From PHAA01 sp964584415 (GTDB taxonomy: Bacteria > Bacillota > Syntrophomonadia > Syntrophomonadales > Syntrophomonadaceae): DNA of 26,938 bases. Below, one piece after another: positions 7,685 to 14,925 of the stretch. Location: the NCBI GenBank assembly GCA_964584415.1, contig CAZOZX010000019.1:1-26938 (forward strand), given 5' to 3'. The translations under genes and the position numbers were made by a program. Position 1 is the first letter of the stretch. Each line of letters opens with the position of its first letter. Below the pieces are notes generated by a model. The model was given only the letters and a program-made list of their open reading frames with translations, had not been told where the DNA came from and ran no database searches.

Positions 7685-7700
7685 TTGTTTCAGGAAACAA
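7685..7700. repeat. Perfect inverted repeat upstream of cdaA
   Basis: TTGTTTC-AG-GAAACAA is a 7-2-7 palindrome about 62 bases before the cdaA start, inside an AT-rich gap (7633-7762). Its geometry fits a dimeric regulator site better than a hairpin. No matching regulator was identified. Confidence 0.5.
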
Positions 7701-7762
7701 TAATTTAAGGAAGCAGTATCTCTATTAATTTGGGGCTGGATAAGCCCAGGGAGGATCCATAG

Positions 7763-8614
7763 TTGGACATTTCTCTGTTATCGGGAGTATTCGCCAGTAC
7801 TTGGGATGTGATCCGCAGTCTGGCGGATATTGCTGTTGTGGCCTACATAATATACCGCTTGTTGGGACTTATACAGGGAAGCCGGGCTGAGCAGCTGCTC
7901 AAAGGCGTCTTCGTCCTGTTAATATTTTCGGCGGTGGTCAGCTATCTCCACCTTGATTTACTGAACTGGCTGCTGGATAAACTCTGGATCCTGTTGGCGA
8001 TTGCGCTGCCGATAGTATTTCAGCCGGAACTGCGGCGTTTCCTGGAACAGCTGGGGCAGGGCAGGTTTCTAAGGGGTACTTCTGCCATTAGTAAAATGGA
8101 TGATAATCGGGACATGGTCGAGGAAATAACAACCGCGGTCAAATTGTTGGCGCGCGATAAGACCGGAGCATTGATTGTAATAGCTCGTGAAAACGATATT
8201 TCCGAGTACCTGGGCAGTGGAACCCGGATGGATTCACTGGTTTCGGCGGGCTTATTGATCAATGTTTTCGTGCCCAACACGCCCTTGCATGACGGAGCGG
8301 TAGTAATCAAAGACAGGCGCATACAGAGCGCCGCTTGCTTCCTGCCTCTGAGCAGCAATCCGGCCATCGACGTTAAACTTGGCACCCGCCACCGGGCAGG
8401 ACTGGGTATATCCGAAGTATCTGACGCCATAGCGGTGATTGTCTCGGAAGAGACCGGCACCATATCGGTGGCCCGGGAGGGACGGTTAATCCGCTACCTG
8501 GACGAGAACTTATTGCGCAATATCCTTGCGGCAGAATTAGTCACTCCTATCGACCGACCCGACAGCATATGGAAGAGGAGGTCGTCACGTGGCAGACAAA
8601 ACGACGGTGAATAA
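7763..8614 (+). CDS. cdaA: Membrane diadenylate cyclase CdaA
   Basis: The 283-residue membrane enzyme condenses two ATP into cyclic di-AMP, the second messenger that controls potassium and osmolyte balance. Three N-terminal hydrophobic helices (about residues 20-100) precede a DisA_N catalytic domain. The catalytic motifs are intact: LHDGAVVI with Asp177-Gly-Ala, and Arg209-His-Arg. The TTG start at 7763 has AGGGAGG eight bases upstream. The stop overlaps cdaR by 26 bases. The order cdaA-cdaR-glmM is conserved across Firmicutes, where CdaR and GlmM bind CdaA and modulate it. Confidence 0.96.
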   Translation: MDISLLSGVFASTWDVIRSLADIAVVAYIIYRLLGLIQGSRAEQLLKGVFVLLIFSAVVSYLHLDLLNWLLDKLWILLAIALPIVFQPELRRFLEQLGQGRFLRGTSAISKMDDNRDMVEEITTAVKLLARDKTGALIVIARENDISEYLGSGTRMDSLVSAGLLINVFVPNTPLHDGAVVIKDRRIQSAACFLPLSSNPAIDVKLGTRHRAGLGISEVSDAIAVIVSEETGTISVAREGRLIRYLDENLLRNILAAELVTPIDRPDSIWKRRSSRGRQNDGE

Positions 8615-9518
8615 AAACTGGCTTCGGTTGGCTTCTATATTTATGGCCTTGTTGTTATGGTTCTATGTTGTCAATCAGGGAGACGTTACCTCCGCGGCCA
8701 CAAGGACCGAGGTAGCCTTGCAGTTTTATAATGTGCCGGTAGGCCTTAACGTCAATGGCCCTGATAAGGTGTCGGTAAGAATATGGGGAGCAACGGAAAG
8801 CAGTTCCAATATTATAGCTTATGTAGACCTGGCCGGTTATGATAAAGGCGTATACCAGGTTCCGGTAAAATTGAGCGGTGTCAAGGGGGCGCTTTTTACA
8901 TCAGTACAACCTAAACAGGTCGAAGTCACCTTGGAAGAATTGAGTGAACGGGTGATCCATATCAAACATGAAGTAGAGAGAAATCCGCAGCCGGGATATA
9001 ATTTGACCCAGGTGCTTTTGTCTCCCGACCGCTGTTTGATAAGAGGCGACGCCGATGCCATCACCCGGGTAGCTGCGGTAGTAGCGCCGGTGGATTTAAG
9101 CAATATCCTTGATATTGCCATGCTCAAACCAGAGCTGCAAGCCCTCGACGTTAATGGTAAAGCTATTACTTCGGGGGTGGAAATAGTTCCATCGTCAATA
9201 AACGTGTATGTAGTGGTGGAGAAAAAGCAGCTAAGCAAAAAGGTAAATGTTGTACCTCAATATACCGGGATTATAGCCGAAGGATTTATAGCAGGAGATA
9301 CTACCACTGATCCTGCCCAGGTCACCATCCTGGGGGACCAGGCCAAGGTGGAAAGCATTAATGAAATAATGACTAAACCGATTGATCTTACCGGGCGTAC
9401 CGGGGATTTCACCCAGACCATTGATCTGATTCAACCGGAAGGTATTTCGATAGTGCCCACCCGGGTTGATGTGCAAATCAAATTAGTTTCTCCTCCTACC
9501 GGCAATCAGCTTCCCTAA
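8589..9518 (+). CDS. cdaR: CdaA regulatory protein CdaR (YbbR domains)
   Basis: The 309-residue protein has one N-terminal transmembrane helix (WLRLASIFMALLLWFYVV, about 9-26) and an extracytoplasmic region of repeated YbbR domains. Typical repeat strands are visible (VPVGLNV..; PQPGYNLTQV; VVPQYTGIIAEGFIAG). CdaR is the membrane partner that regulates CdaA activity. The GTG start at 8589 lies inside the end of cdaA, with GAGGAGG about nine bases before it, so the two proteins are made together. The number of YbbR repeats (about three) is my estimate from spacing. Confidence 0.92.
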   Translation: MADKTTVNKNWLRLASIFMALLLWFYVVNQGDVTSAATRTEVALQFYNVPVGLNVNGPDKVSVRIWGATESSSNIIAYVDLAGYDKGVYQVPVKLSGVKGALFTSVQPKQVEVTLEELSERVIHIKHEVERNPQPGYNLTQVLLSPDRCLIRGDADAITRVAAVVAPVDLSNILDIAMLKPELQALDVNGKAITSGVEIVPSSINVYVVVEKKQLSKKVNVVPQYTGIIAEGFIAGDTTTDPAQVTILGDQAKVESINEIMTKPIDLTGRTGDFTQTIDLIQPEGISIVPTRVDVQIKLVSPPTGNQLP

Positions 9519-9646
9519 AGCGGTCGCGGCTATCGGTGACAAAAATTGGACTACCCGAAAGATTGATTTCAAGGTAGACTATCTTCTGTAGACCCCCTGG
9601 TGCCCGGGAACAATAATTTAGTATTAGGCCAGGGTGGACAGATATG

Positions 9647-9674
9647 TTAACATAGTGTGGTTATTAAGCATAAT
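9647..9674 (+). promoter_or_regulatory. Candidate promoter for glmM-glmS
   Basis: TTAACA (9647-9652), a 16-base spacer and CATAAT (9669-9674) lie in the 263-base gap between cdaR and glmM. A start there would leave a leader of about 100 bases before glmM. No typical terminator is seen after cdaR, so read-through from cdaA is also possible. Confidence 0.4.
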
Positions 9675-9704
9675 AAGTAATTAAGGTAAATTTTTTGATT
9701 ATAT

Positions 9705-9747
9705 GGCCCTGCAAATTGTGAGGCTTGATCCTCTTGGGGCAGGGGGC
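9705..9747 (+). other. Leader hairpin before glmM
   Basis: CCCTGC (9707-9712) pairs with GCAGGG (9739-9744), and an inner GAGG (9720-9723) pairs with CCTC (9730-9733). The folded element ends about 35 bases before the glmM start. It has no T-run, so it is not a terminator. No known riboswitch class was recognised. Confidence 0.45.
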
Positions 9748-9781
9748 TTCAGGGAAATTATTGGGTGGAGGTTTTATTGAT

Positions 9782-11137
9782 TTGGGAGCATTGTTTGGTA
9801 CTGATGGAGTCAGAGGTGTAGCCAATGTAGAACTGACTCCGGAATTGGCATTTAGGTTAGGCAGAGCAGGCAGTTATGTTTTAGCCATGCACGACCGGGA
9901 AACCAGGCCCCGGATTATGGTGGGCAAAGACACGCGTGTTTCAGGTGATATGCTGGAAGCGGCCCTGATTGCAGGTATATGTTCGACCGGTGCTGACGTC
10001 CTGACGGTGGGAGTTATACCCACCCCGGCGGTTGCCTACCTGACTCAACAATATGGTGCCTCCTGTGGAGTAGTAATATCTGCCTCACATAACCCGGTGC
10101 AGGATAATGGGATCAAATTCTTCGGCCCCAATGGCTATAAACTACCCGATGAAATTGAAGAAGAGATAGAAAAGTTAGTCCTGGAAGGGACTGAAGACTT
10201 AACCCGGCCTACTGGCGAGGAGGTTGGGAGAGTTTATGATGTGGAAGAGGCCCTAAATCGTTACCTGGATTACCTGGTATCCTGTTACTCGGGTAATGGA
10301 AAAATGAATGAATTAACGGTAGTGGTGGACTGTGCCAATGGTGCAGCCTACAAGGCCGGACCCCGTCTGTGGAGCCGGCTGGGGGCACGGGTTATTGCTA
10401 TCAACAATGTTCCCAATGGGGTTAATATTAATGATCGCTGTGGATCTACCTATACCGAGGGGTTAAAAAGTGCGGTACTGCATTTCAAAGCCGATGTTGG
10501 TATCGCCTATGACGGCGACGCTGACCGCTGCATAGTGATCGATGAGTTGGGCAATGAAACTGACGGCGACCATCTGATGGTCATATGCGGTCTGGACTTG
10601 CGCCGCCGCGGACTGCTTAAGCCGCCTATGGTTGTGGCTACGGTGATGAGCAATATCGGGCTGGATATTGCCCTGCGCCGCGAGAATGTCCAGGTAGAAA
10701 GCTGCAAGGTGGGGGACCGGTATGTCCTGGAGAAAATGAAGGAAACCGGAGCCATACTGGGGGGAGAACAATCCGGGCACGTTATTTTCCTCGAACACTC
10801 TACTACCGGCGATGGCCTTTTAACTTCCCTCAAACTAGTGGAAGTCATACAGCGTACCGGGTTGCCATTATCAAAGCTGGCCCGGGAAATGGATCAATTA
10901 CCCCAGTTAATGGTGAATATTAAGCTTGAGGATAAGGAAACTATACTGTCTCATGAACTGGTCACTTCGGCTTTGCATAAGGCCGAAGCCAAGTTGGGAG
11001 AAATGGGCAAATTGGTGGTAAGACCTTCCGGCACTGAGCCCCTGGTTAGAATTATGGCTCAGGGACCGAAAAAATATTTGTTGGAGGAGGTGATTGAGGA
11101 GATAAGCAACGCTGTCAAACAAGCCCAGGAAAAATAA
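9782..11137 (+). CDS. glmM: Phosphoglucosamine mutase GlmM
   Basis: The 451-residue enzyme converts glucosamine-6-phosphate to glucosamine-1-phosphate for UDP-GlcNAc and peptidoglycan. It has all four phosphohexomutase motifs: the phosphoserine loop SASHNP with Ser102, the metal loop YDGDADRC, the sugar loop GGEQSGH, and the phosphate loop RPSGTEPLVRI. Longer in-frame starts exist from 9725. However, the family begins (M)G-x-x-FGTDGVRG, and the TTG at 9782 has GGAGG ten bases upstream, so 9782 is preferred. It follows cdaAR, as in other Firmicutes, where GlmM can inhibit CdaA. Its TAA stop ends exactly at the glmS ribozyme cleavage site. Confidence 0.96.
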   Translation: MGALFGTDGVRGVANVELTPELAFRLGRAGSYVLAMHDRETRPRIMVGKDTRVSGDMLEAALIAGICSTGADVLTVGVIPTPAVAYLTQQYGASCGVVISASHNPVQDNGIKFFGPNGYKLPDEIEEEIEKLVLEGTEDLTRPTGEEVGRVYDVEEALNRYLDYLVSCYSGNGKMNELTVVVDCANGAAYKAGPRLWSRLGARVIAINNVPNGVNINDRCGSTYTEGLKSAVLHFKADVGIAYDGDADRCIVIDELGNETDGDHLMVICGLDLRRRGLLKPPMVVATVMSNIGLDIALRRENVQVESCKVGDRYVLEKMKETGAILGGEQSGHVIFLEHSTTGDGLLTSLKLVEVIQRTGLPLSKLAREMDQLPQLMVNIKLEDKETILSHELVTSALHKAEAKLGEMGKLVVRPSGTEPLVRIMAQGPKKYLLEEVIEEISNAVKQAQEK

Positions 11138-11317
11138 GCGCCTGACCCGGGTTTAGAAAGGAAGGACCGTCGCGTTGGCTGCGATATGGTCATAAGCCGG
11201 GTGACGAGGTGGGGGTTTATCGAGGTTATCGGCGGGTGCCCCCCGGTGTGCTGCCATCGTTAGCATGACTACAAATCGAATAGCAATATACGCAATAAAA
11301 TGTTATGCAAGTAGTTA
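11137..11317 (+). ncRNA. glmS ribozyme (glucosamine-6-phosphate riboswitch)
   Basis: This self-cleaving leader of glmS uses glucosamine-6-phosphate as cofactor. Conserved core blocks are present in order: AGCGCCTGA at the cleavage site (cut between A11137 and G11138), GTGACGAGG (about 11201), GTTTATCGAG, ATCGGCGGGTGCCCCCCGG (pseudoknot P2.1/P3.1 region), then ACTAC pairing with GTAGT (about 11311) as the P4 base. The match was made from memory of family members, not by a search. The ribozyme begins in the glmM stop codon, so the catalytic core directly follows glmM. Cleavage leaves a 5'-OH on the glmS message, which is degraded in Bacillus. Confidence 0.93.
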
Positions 11318-11376
11318 CAATTCATCTACCTCTTAGCCACCAATTCCAAATATATATAATTGGGGGAAATACCTTA

Positions 11377-13194
11377 ATGTGTGGAATCATGGGTTACATC
11401 GGCACAGGCAATGCTGTGCCGGTAATTATTGACGGCCTGAGCAAACTCGAATATCGGGGCTATGACTCGGCTGGTATTGCGATTTACAATGACGGAAAAC
11501 TGGATATAACCAAGAAAAAGGGACGTTTAACCGAAATGGTGGCAGCGCTGGGGCAAGCCGAGCCGACCAACCTGGCTATAGGCCATACCCGTTGGGCGAC
11601 TCACGGCGTACCCAGTGACAATAATGCACATCCTCATCCCGATTGCCACGGACGCATCGCGGTGGTGCATAATGGGATCATTGAGAACTACGCAATTTTG
11701 CGTAAAACACTGATGCTGGAGGGACACGACTTTGTGTCCGAGACTGATACTGAAGTGGTTGCCCACCTGATAGAAAAGTATTATGAGGGTTCACTCGAGG
11801 CTGCGGTTAGGCGTGCTCTACAGGACATTCATGGTTCTTATGCCCTGGCTGTAATTTGTGCCGATGAGCCGGATAAAATAATTGCCGCCAAAAAGGATAG
11901 CCCGCTTATTGTGGGACTGGGCAGCGGCGAAAACTATTTAGCATCTGACATTCCCGCTATTCTGGGCAGAACCAACCGGGTTTATATCCTGGAAGACGGG
12001 GAGTTTGTGGTTCTAAAGTCCGATTCAGTGACCATTACCGACTCCCAGAACTGCCTGGTCGACAAGCAGATTTTTGAAGTCACATGGGATCCGATTGCTG
12101 CCGAAAAGGCGGGTTTTGAACACTTCATGCTCAAGGAAATCCATGAACAGCCGGTGGCATTGAAGGAAACCCTGCGCGGTAATGTCAAAGATGGGCTGAT
12201 TGACTTGACCGACCTTAGCATCGACGACATTTTAGAAGGGGTCGAGAAGATTTACATCGTTGCCTGCGGGACTGCTTATCATGCCGGATTGGTCGGGCGT
12301 ATGATCATAGAAAAATTGGCTCACATACCGGTTGAGACTGATATCGCCTCGGAATTTCGCTATCGGGACATTCTCTGGCAGCCTAATTCCTTGATGATGG
12401 TAATCAGCCAATCAGGCGAGACCGCCGATACATTGGCCGTATTAAGAGAGGCTAAACGGAAAGGAATCAAGGTCCTGGCGGTTACCAATGTAGTCGGCAG
12501 CTCGGTAGCCCGGGAGGCGGACCGGGTAATTTACACTCATGCCGGACCGGAAATCGCGGTGGCTTCAACCAAAGCCTATTCTACCCAGGTGATGGTGATG
12601 TATCTCTTGGGCTTACATTTAGCCCGCCAAAGGGGAACCCTGGCCGATACTGAACTGAGGGATCTGGTAGCTGGACTCGGCCAGATTGACAAAGAGGTTG
12701 AGTGGGTATTAAACCAGCAGGATAAAATCAAGCAGTTGGCGGAGAAGTACCAGAAGGTTGCTGATACCTTCTTCCTGGGACGGGGACTGGATTATTCCGT
12801 AGCTATGGAGGGGGCTTTAAAACTAAAGGAGATTTCCTATGTACATGCCGAGGCTTATGCTGCCGGTGAGCTCAAACACGGTCCCCTGGCTTTGATAGAT
12901 GTTGGGGTACCGGTCCTGGCTTTGATCACACAAGATAATCTGGTCGAAAAAACCATGTCCAATATCAAGGAAGTAAAGGCCCGCGGGGCGGTGGTAGTGG
13001 CTGTCTGCAAGGAAAACCTGCAGGAAGCCTGCCAGGAATGTGATGAACAGATCCTGCTGCCCAATATTAATCAACTGTTGACCCCGCTGGTATCAGTAGT
13101 TCCTTTGCAGATCTTTTCTTATTATATGGCCATTTTCCGGGGGGCTGATGTTGATAAACCCCGCAACCTGGCCAAAAGTGTGACCGTCGAGTAA
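11377..13194 (+). CDS. glmS: Glutamine-fructose-6-phosphate aminotransferase (isomerizing)
   Basis: The 605-residue enzyme makes glucosamine-6-phosphate from fructose-6-phosphate and glutamine, the entry step of amino-sugar synthesis. After Met removal, the N-terminal Cys (MCGIMGYIG) is the glutaminase nucleophile. The class II amidotransferase domain (about 1-220) includes HTRWATHG and HNGIIENY. Two SIS sugar-binding domains follow (SQSGETADTLA; STKAYSTQV), and the chain ends with the canonical LAKSVTVE. An in-frame ATG at 11305 lies in the ribozyme and would move the catalytic Cys inward, so it is rejected. The ATG at 11377 has GGGGGA about ten bases upstream. Expression is controlled by the ribozyme at 11137-11317. 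Confidence 0.97.
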   Translation: MCGIMGYIGTGNAVPVIIDGLSKLEYRGYDSAGIAIYNDGKLDITKKKGRLTEMVAALGQAEPTNLAIGHTRWATHGVPSDNNAHPHPDCHGRIAVVHNGIIENYAILRKTLMLEGHDFVSETDTEVVAHLIEKYYEGSLEAAVRRALQDIHGSYALAVICADEPDKIIAAKKDSPLIVGLGSGENYLASDIPAILGRTNRVYILEDGEFVVLKSDSVTITDSQNCLVDKQIFEVTWDPIAAEKAGFEHFMLKEIHEQPVALKETLRGNVKDGLIDLTDLSIDDILEGVEKIYIVACGTAYHAGLVGRMIIEKLAHIPVETDIASEFRYRDILWQPNSLMMVISQSGETADTLAVLREAKRKGIKVLAVTNVVGSSVAREADRVIYTHAGPEIAVASTKAYSTQVMVMYLLGLHLARQRGTLADTELRDLVAGLGQIDKEVEWVLNQQDKIKQLAEKYQKVADTFFLGRGLDYSVAMEGALKLKEISYVHAEAYAAGELKHGPLALIDVGVPVLALITQDNLVEKTMSNIKEVKARGAVVVAVCKENLQEACQECDEQILLPNINQLLTPLVSVVPLQIFSYYMAIFRGADVDKPRNLAKSVTVE

Positions 13195-13220
13195 TTATAC
13201 AATAATATTTTGTTTTAACC

Positions 13221-13270
13221 AGGCACAGAGGGATATAATGGTTTTGATGACCAGTCTCCTGTGCCTTTCT
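13221..13270 (+). terminator. Terminator after glmS
   Basis: AGGCACAG (13221-13228) pairs with CTGTGCCT (13259-13266) and is followed by TTTCTATT. The 30-base loop can hold a small inner hairpin (TGGT / ACCA). The stem is good but the loop is large, so moderate confidence. Confidence 0.5.
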
Positions 13271-13329
13271 ATTATCTTAGTCTGAGGACTAGTACCTGCA
13301 AATACAATATAAGCGTGGAGGGGTAGTTT

Positions 13330-13800
13330 TTGGCAAAATATACCGATCTGCAATCCATTGAGAAGAAGTTGATTCAACCGCGGGTAATTCCTTCTTGTTG
13401 GTCATTTATGCAGCCTGAGTTCATTGAGTATATTGAAGGGGAAAGCCTGGCTATTGCCTTTCCGGTACTGGACGTCTATGCCAATCCCCGTGGGTCCATG
13501 CAGGGCGGTTTCATGTCGGCCGCTTTCGACAACACCTTTGGGGCTTTGCTGCAAATGGAGACTTATCGCCGCGATATGGCCTCCATCGACCTGCATGTTA
13601 ATTACCGGCGACCCATTTTTGTGGGTGATACACTGGTTGTCCGTGCCTACGTCAAATCAATAGGCCAGACCCTGGCCTATTTTTATGGTGAAGCTTTCGA
13701 TAAAAGCCAGAACCGGCTGATTGCTACCGCCGGTACCAATTTGATTTTGATGGGGCAGGAGAAGTTCGCCAAGAAAGAAAGTGAGGGCAATCCCGAGTAG
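13330..13800 (+). CDS. Hotdog-fold acyl-CoA thioesterase (PaaI-like)
   Basis: The 156-residue protein has a single hotdog domain of the PaaI/4HBT family, which hydrolyses acyl-CoA thioesters. The diagnostic stretch GSMQGGFMSAAFDNTFG (about residues 57-73) is the helix-start motif that holds the catalytic Asp/Glu. ASIDLHVNYRRPIFVGDTLVVRA is the matching central strand pair. The TTG start at 13330 has GGAGGGG just upstream. A gamma-carbonic-anhydrase-like gene begins 18 bases after its stop, so the two probably form a small operon. The natural acyl substrate is unknown. Confidence 0.85.
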   Translation: MAKYTDLQSIEKKLIQPRVIPSCWSFMQPEFIEYIEGESLAIAFPVLDVYANPRGSMQGGFMSAAFDNTFGALLQMETYRRDMASIDLHVNYRRPIFVGDTLVVRAYVKSIGQTLAYFYGEAFDKSQNRLIATAGTNLILMGQEKFAKKESEGNPE

Positions 13801-13818
13801 CTCAGGAGGGGTTATCAA

Positions 13819-14346
13819 ATGGCATATTATAAGTTTGAAAATAAGCTTCCTCGTGTAGGTAAATCCTCCTTTATTCACCCGGAGGCGGTATTAATCGGCG
13901 GAGTAGAAATAGGAGAAGGCTGCTATATAGGGGCTGGTGCGGTACTTAGAGGTGATTTTGGCTGGATAAAGATAGGCAATGGCGGTAATGTGCAGGACAA
14001 CTGCATCATCCATTCTAATGTTGATGTGGATGCTCTGATCGAAGACAATGTTCTGATCGGGCATGGAGCCGTATTGCATGGGGCGTGTGTGGTTCGGCAA
14101 TATGCCACTATCGGTATGCGGGCGATCGTTTCCGAAGGCTGCGAAATTGGAGAACAAGCCTTGCTGGCCGCGGGGAGCCTGTTGGCCCCGGGGGTAAACA
14201 TCCCGCCCCGTCAGATAGCAATGGGATCCCCGGCTAACAAATTCCGGGAGATGAGTGAGGAGCAGTTAGAGAGAAACAGATATGGATTGAAGATGTATCA
14301 GGCTCTGGCAGCCCGCTCTCTGGCGGGATTGGCGAAGCTTGATTAA
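13819..14346 (+). CDS. Gamma-carbonic-anhydrase-like hexapeptide-repeat protein
   Basis: The 175-residue protein folds as a left-handed beta-helix made of hexapeptide repeats (IGGVEIGEGCYIGAGAVLRGD and so on). The three metal-binding histidines of gamma carbonic anhydrases align: His65, His82 and His87 (the H-x4-H pair sits in GHGAVLHG). This supports metal binding. Relatives (YrdA, PaaY, CaiE) range from active carbonic anhydrase to proteins of unknown role or thioesterases, so activity is not certain. The ATG has CAGGAGGGG ten bases upstream. It follows the hotdog thioesterase closely, a pairing reminiscent of the PaaI/PaaY combination in CoA-ester metabolism. Confidence 0.88.
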   Translation: MAYYKFENKLPRVGKSSFIHPEAVLIGGVEIGEGCYIGAGAVLRGDFGWIKIGNGGNVQDNCIIHSNVDVDALIEDNVLIGHGAVLHGACVVRQYATIGMRAIVSEGCEIGEQALLAAGSLLAPGVNIPPRQIAMGSPANKFREMSEEQLERNRYGLKMYQALAARSLAGLAKLD

Positions 14347-14358
14347 GAATGCGATCAA

Positions 14359-14719
14359 ATGGATTGGCGCCATAAATATATGAAAAAGAAAACATTCACA
14401 ATCGTTGACCTGCTGGCTGTATTCGCATATATTATGGGTAACCAGGAAAAGGCAAATGCCGAAGTACTGACCTGTACCCTGAAGCGGGGAAATGAGGAAG
14501 ATTCTTTTCAAAAATCTGATTACTAAATTCCCGGCAGTCATACCAACCGAGGTGTTGCTGGAAAAAACCCAGATCAAGTATAGGCAAAAGGCTTAAACGG
14601 AAATCAAAGGGCAAGGGTTAGTTAAGAAGATCAGCGAGAAGAGATTTTTCAAGGATACTCTAAAACCAAATATCTTACGGTATGACTGTTTGGGAGTAGA
14701 AATCCCCGGAGCGTTCTAA
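14359..14719 (+). pseudogene. Broken small reading frame, unrecognised
   Basis: The 579-base gap 14347-14925 holds no intact gene. A 55-codon frame (14359-14526, MDWRHKYMKKKTFTIVDLLA...) overlaps a second frame shifted by +1. The second frame runs from ATG 14492 to a TAA at 14594-14596, then reads on without another stop to 14719 (ending DCLGVEIPGAF). Joined, they would give a lysine-rich protein of about 120 residues with one frameshift and one nonsense codon. Neither part has a good Shine-Dalgarno and I recognise no family. It could be a gene remnant or chance open frames in AT-rich DNA. Confidence 0.25.
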
Positions 14720-14800
14720 TCAGATTTCAGGTCTGAGGAGGTGACGCCAGGTCACAGGGTAAATTCCAAAAGGAGGTACTCAAGCGATAAGTACCACACA
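14720..14800 (+). other. Series of small hairpins, possible structured RNA
   Basis: Four short inverted repeats follow each other: CAGA/TCTG, GTGAC-GCCAG-GTCAC, TTCC-AAAA-GGA and GGTACT/AGTACC (about 14778-14794). They end just before a strong terminator. There is no open frame with a start. It may be a leader RNA, a small RNA or a 3' UTR; no known riboswitch consensus fits. Confidence 0.35.
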
Positions 14801-14802
14801 AA

Positions 14803-14850
14803 AGTAAAGGGCCAACTCTATCATATATAGACGTTGGTCCTTTACTCATT
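14803..14850. terminator. Long terminator hairpin before yjbQ
   Basis: A 14-bp stem (AGTAAAGGGCCAAC / GTTGGTCCTTTACT, one G-T pair) continues into an inner TCTAT/ATAGA stem. It is followed by CATTTCT. It ends the transcript of the structured, degraded stretch and insulates the downstream promoter. Confidence 0.75.
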
Positions 14851-14891
14851 TCTGGATGAGCAATCCCAACCAAGCAATTCATTGGCTCGGG

Positions 14892-14897
14892 TATAAT
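14892..14897 (+). promoter_or_regulatory. Candidate -10 element for the yjbQ gene
   Basis: A perfect TATAAT lies 28 bases before the start at 14926, directly after a terminator. No recognisable -35 hexamer is present at 16-18 bases upstream, so a regulator or weak promoter is possible. Confidence 0.4.
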
Positions 14898-14925
14898 AGA
14901 ATAAAATTTAACCGGAGGTCAGCAA

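Noticed and set aside
9725..9781. In-frame extension of glmM by 19 residues.
   Set aside because: It falls in the leader hairpin and does not match the family N-terminus. The TTG at 9782 has a proper Shine-Dalgarno.
11350..11365. TATATATAAT as a separate promoter for glmS downstream of the ribozyme.
   Set aside because: No acceptable -35 (only TTAGCC at 16 bases), and a start there would leave almost no leader and bypass the ribozyme.
11305..11376. In-frame ATG extension of glmS by 24 residues.
   Set aside because: It lies inside the ribozyme and would move the catalytic N-terminal cysteine inward. The ATG at 11377 gives the canonical MCGI start.
14266..14577. A 103-residue minus-strand open frame in the gap after the carbonic-anhydrase-like gene.
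   Set aside because: It overlaps the end of a clear gene, has no ribosome binding site and resembles no family; it is probably chance.
14740..14800. Part of a c-di-GMP-I riboswitch (ACAGGGTAAA).
   Set aside because: The second conserved half (GGACGCAAAGCC) and the tetraloop-receptor elements are absent.
14850..14925. TPP riboswitch ahead of the yjbQ gene, given its proposed thiamine link.
   Set aside because: No CTGAGA or ACC..TGAACCTGAT.C core blocks are present.
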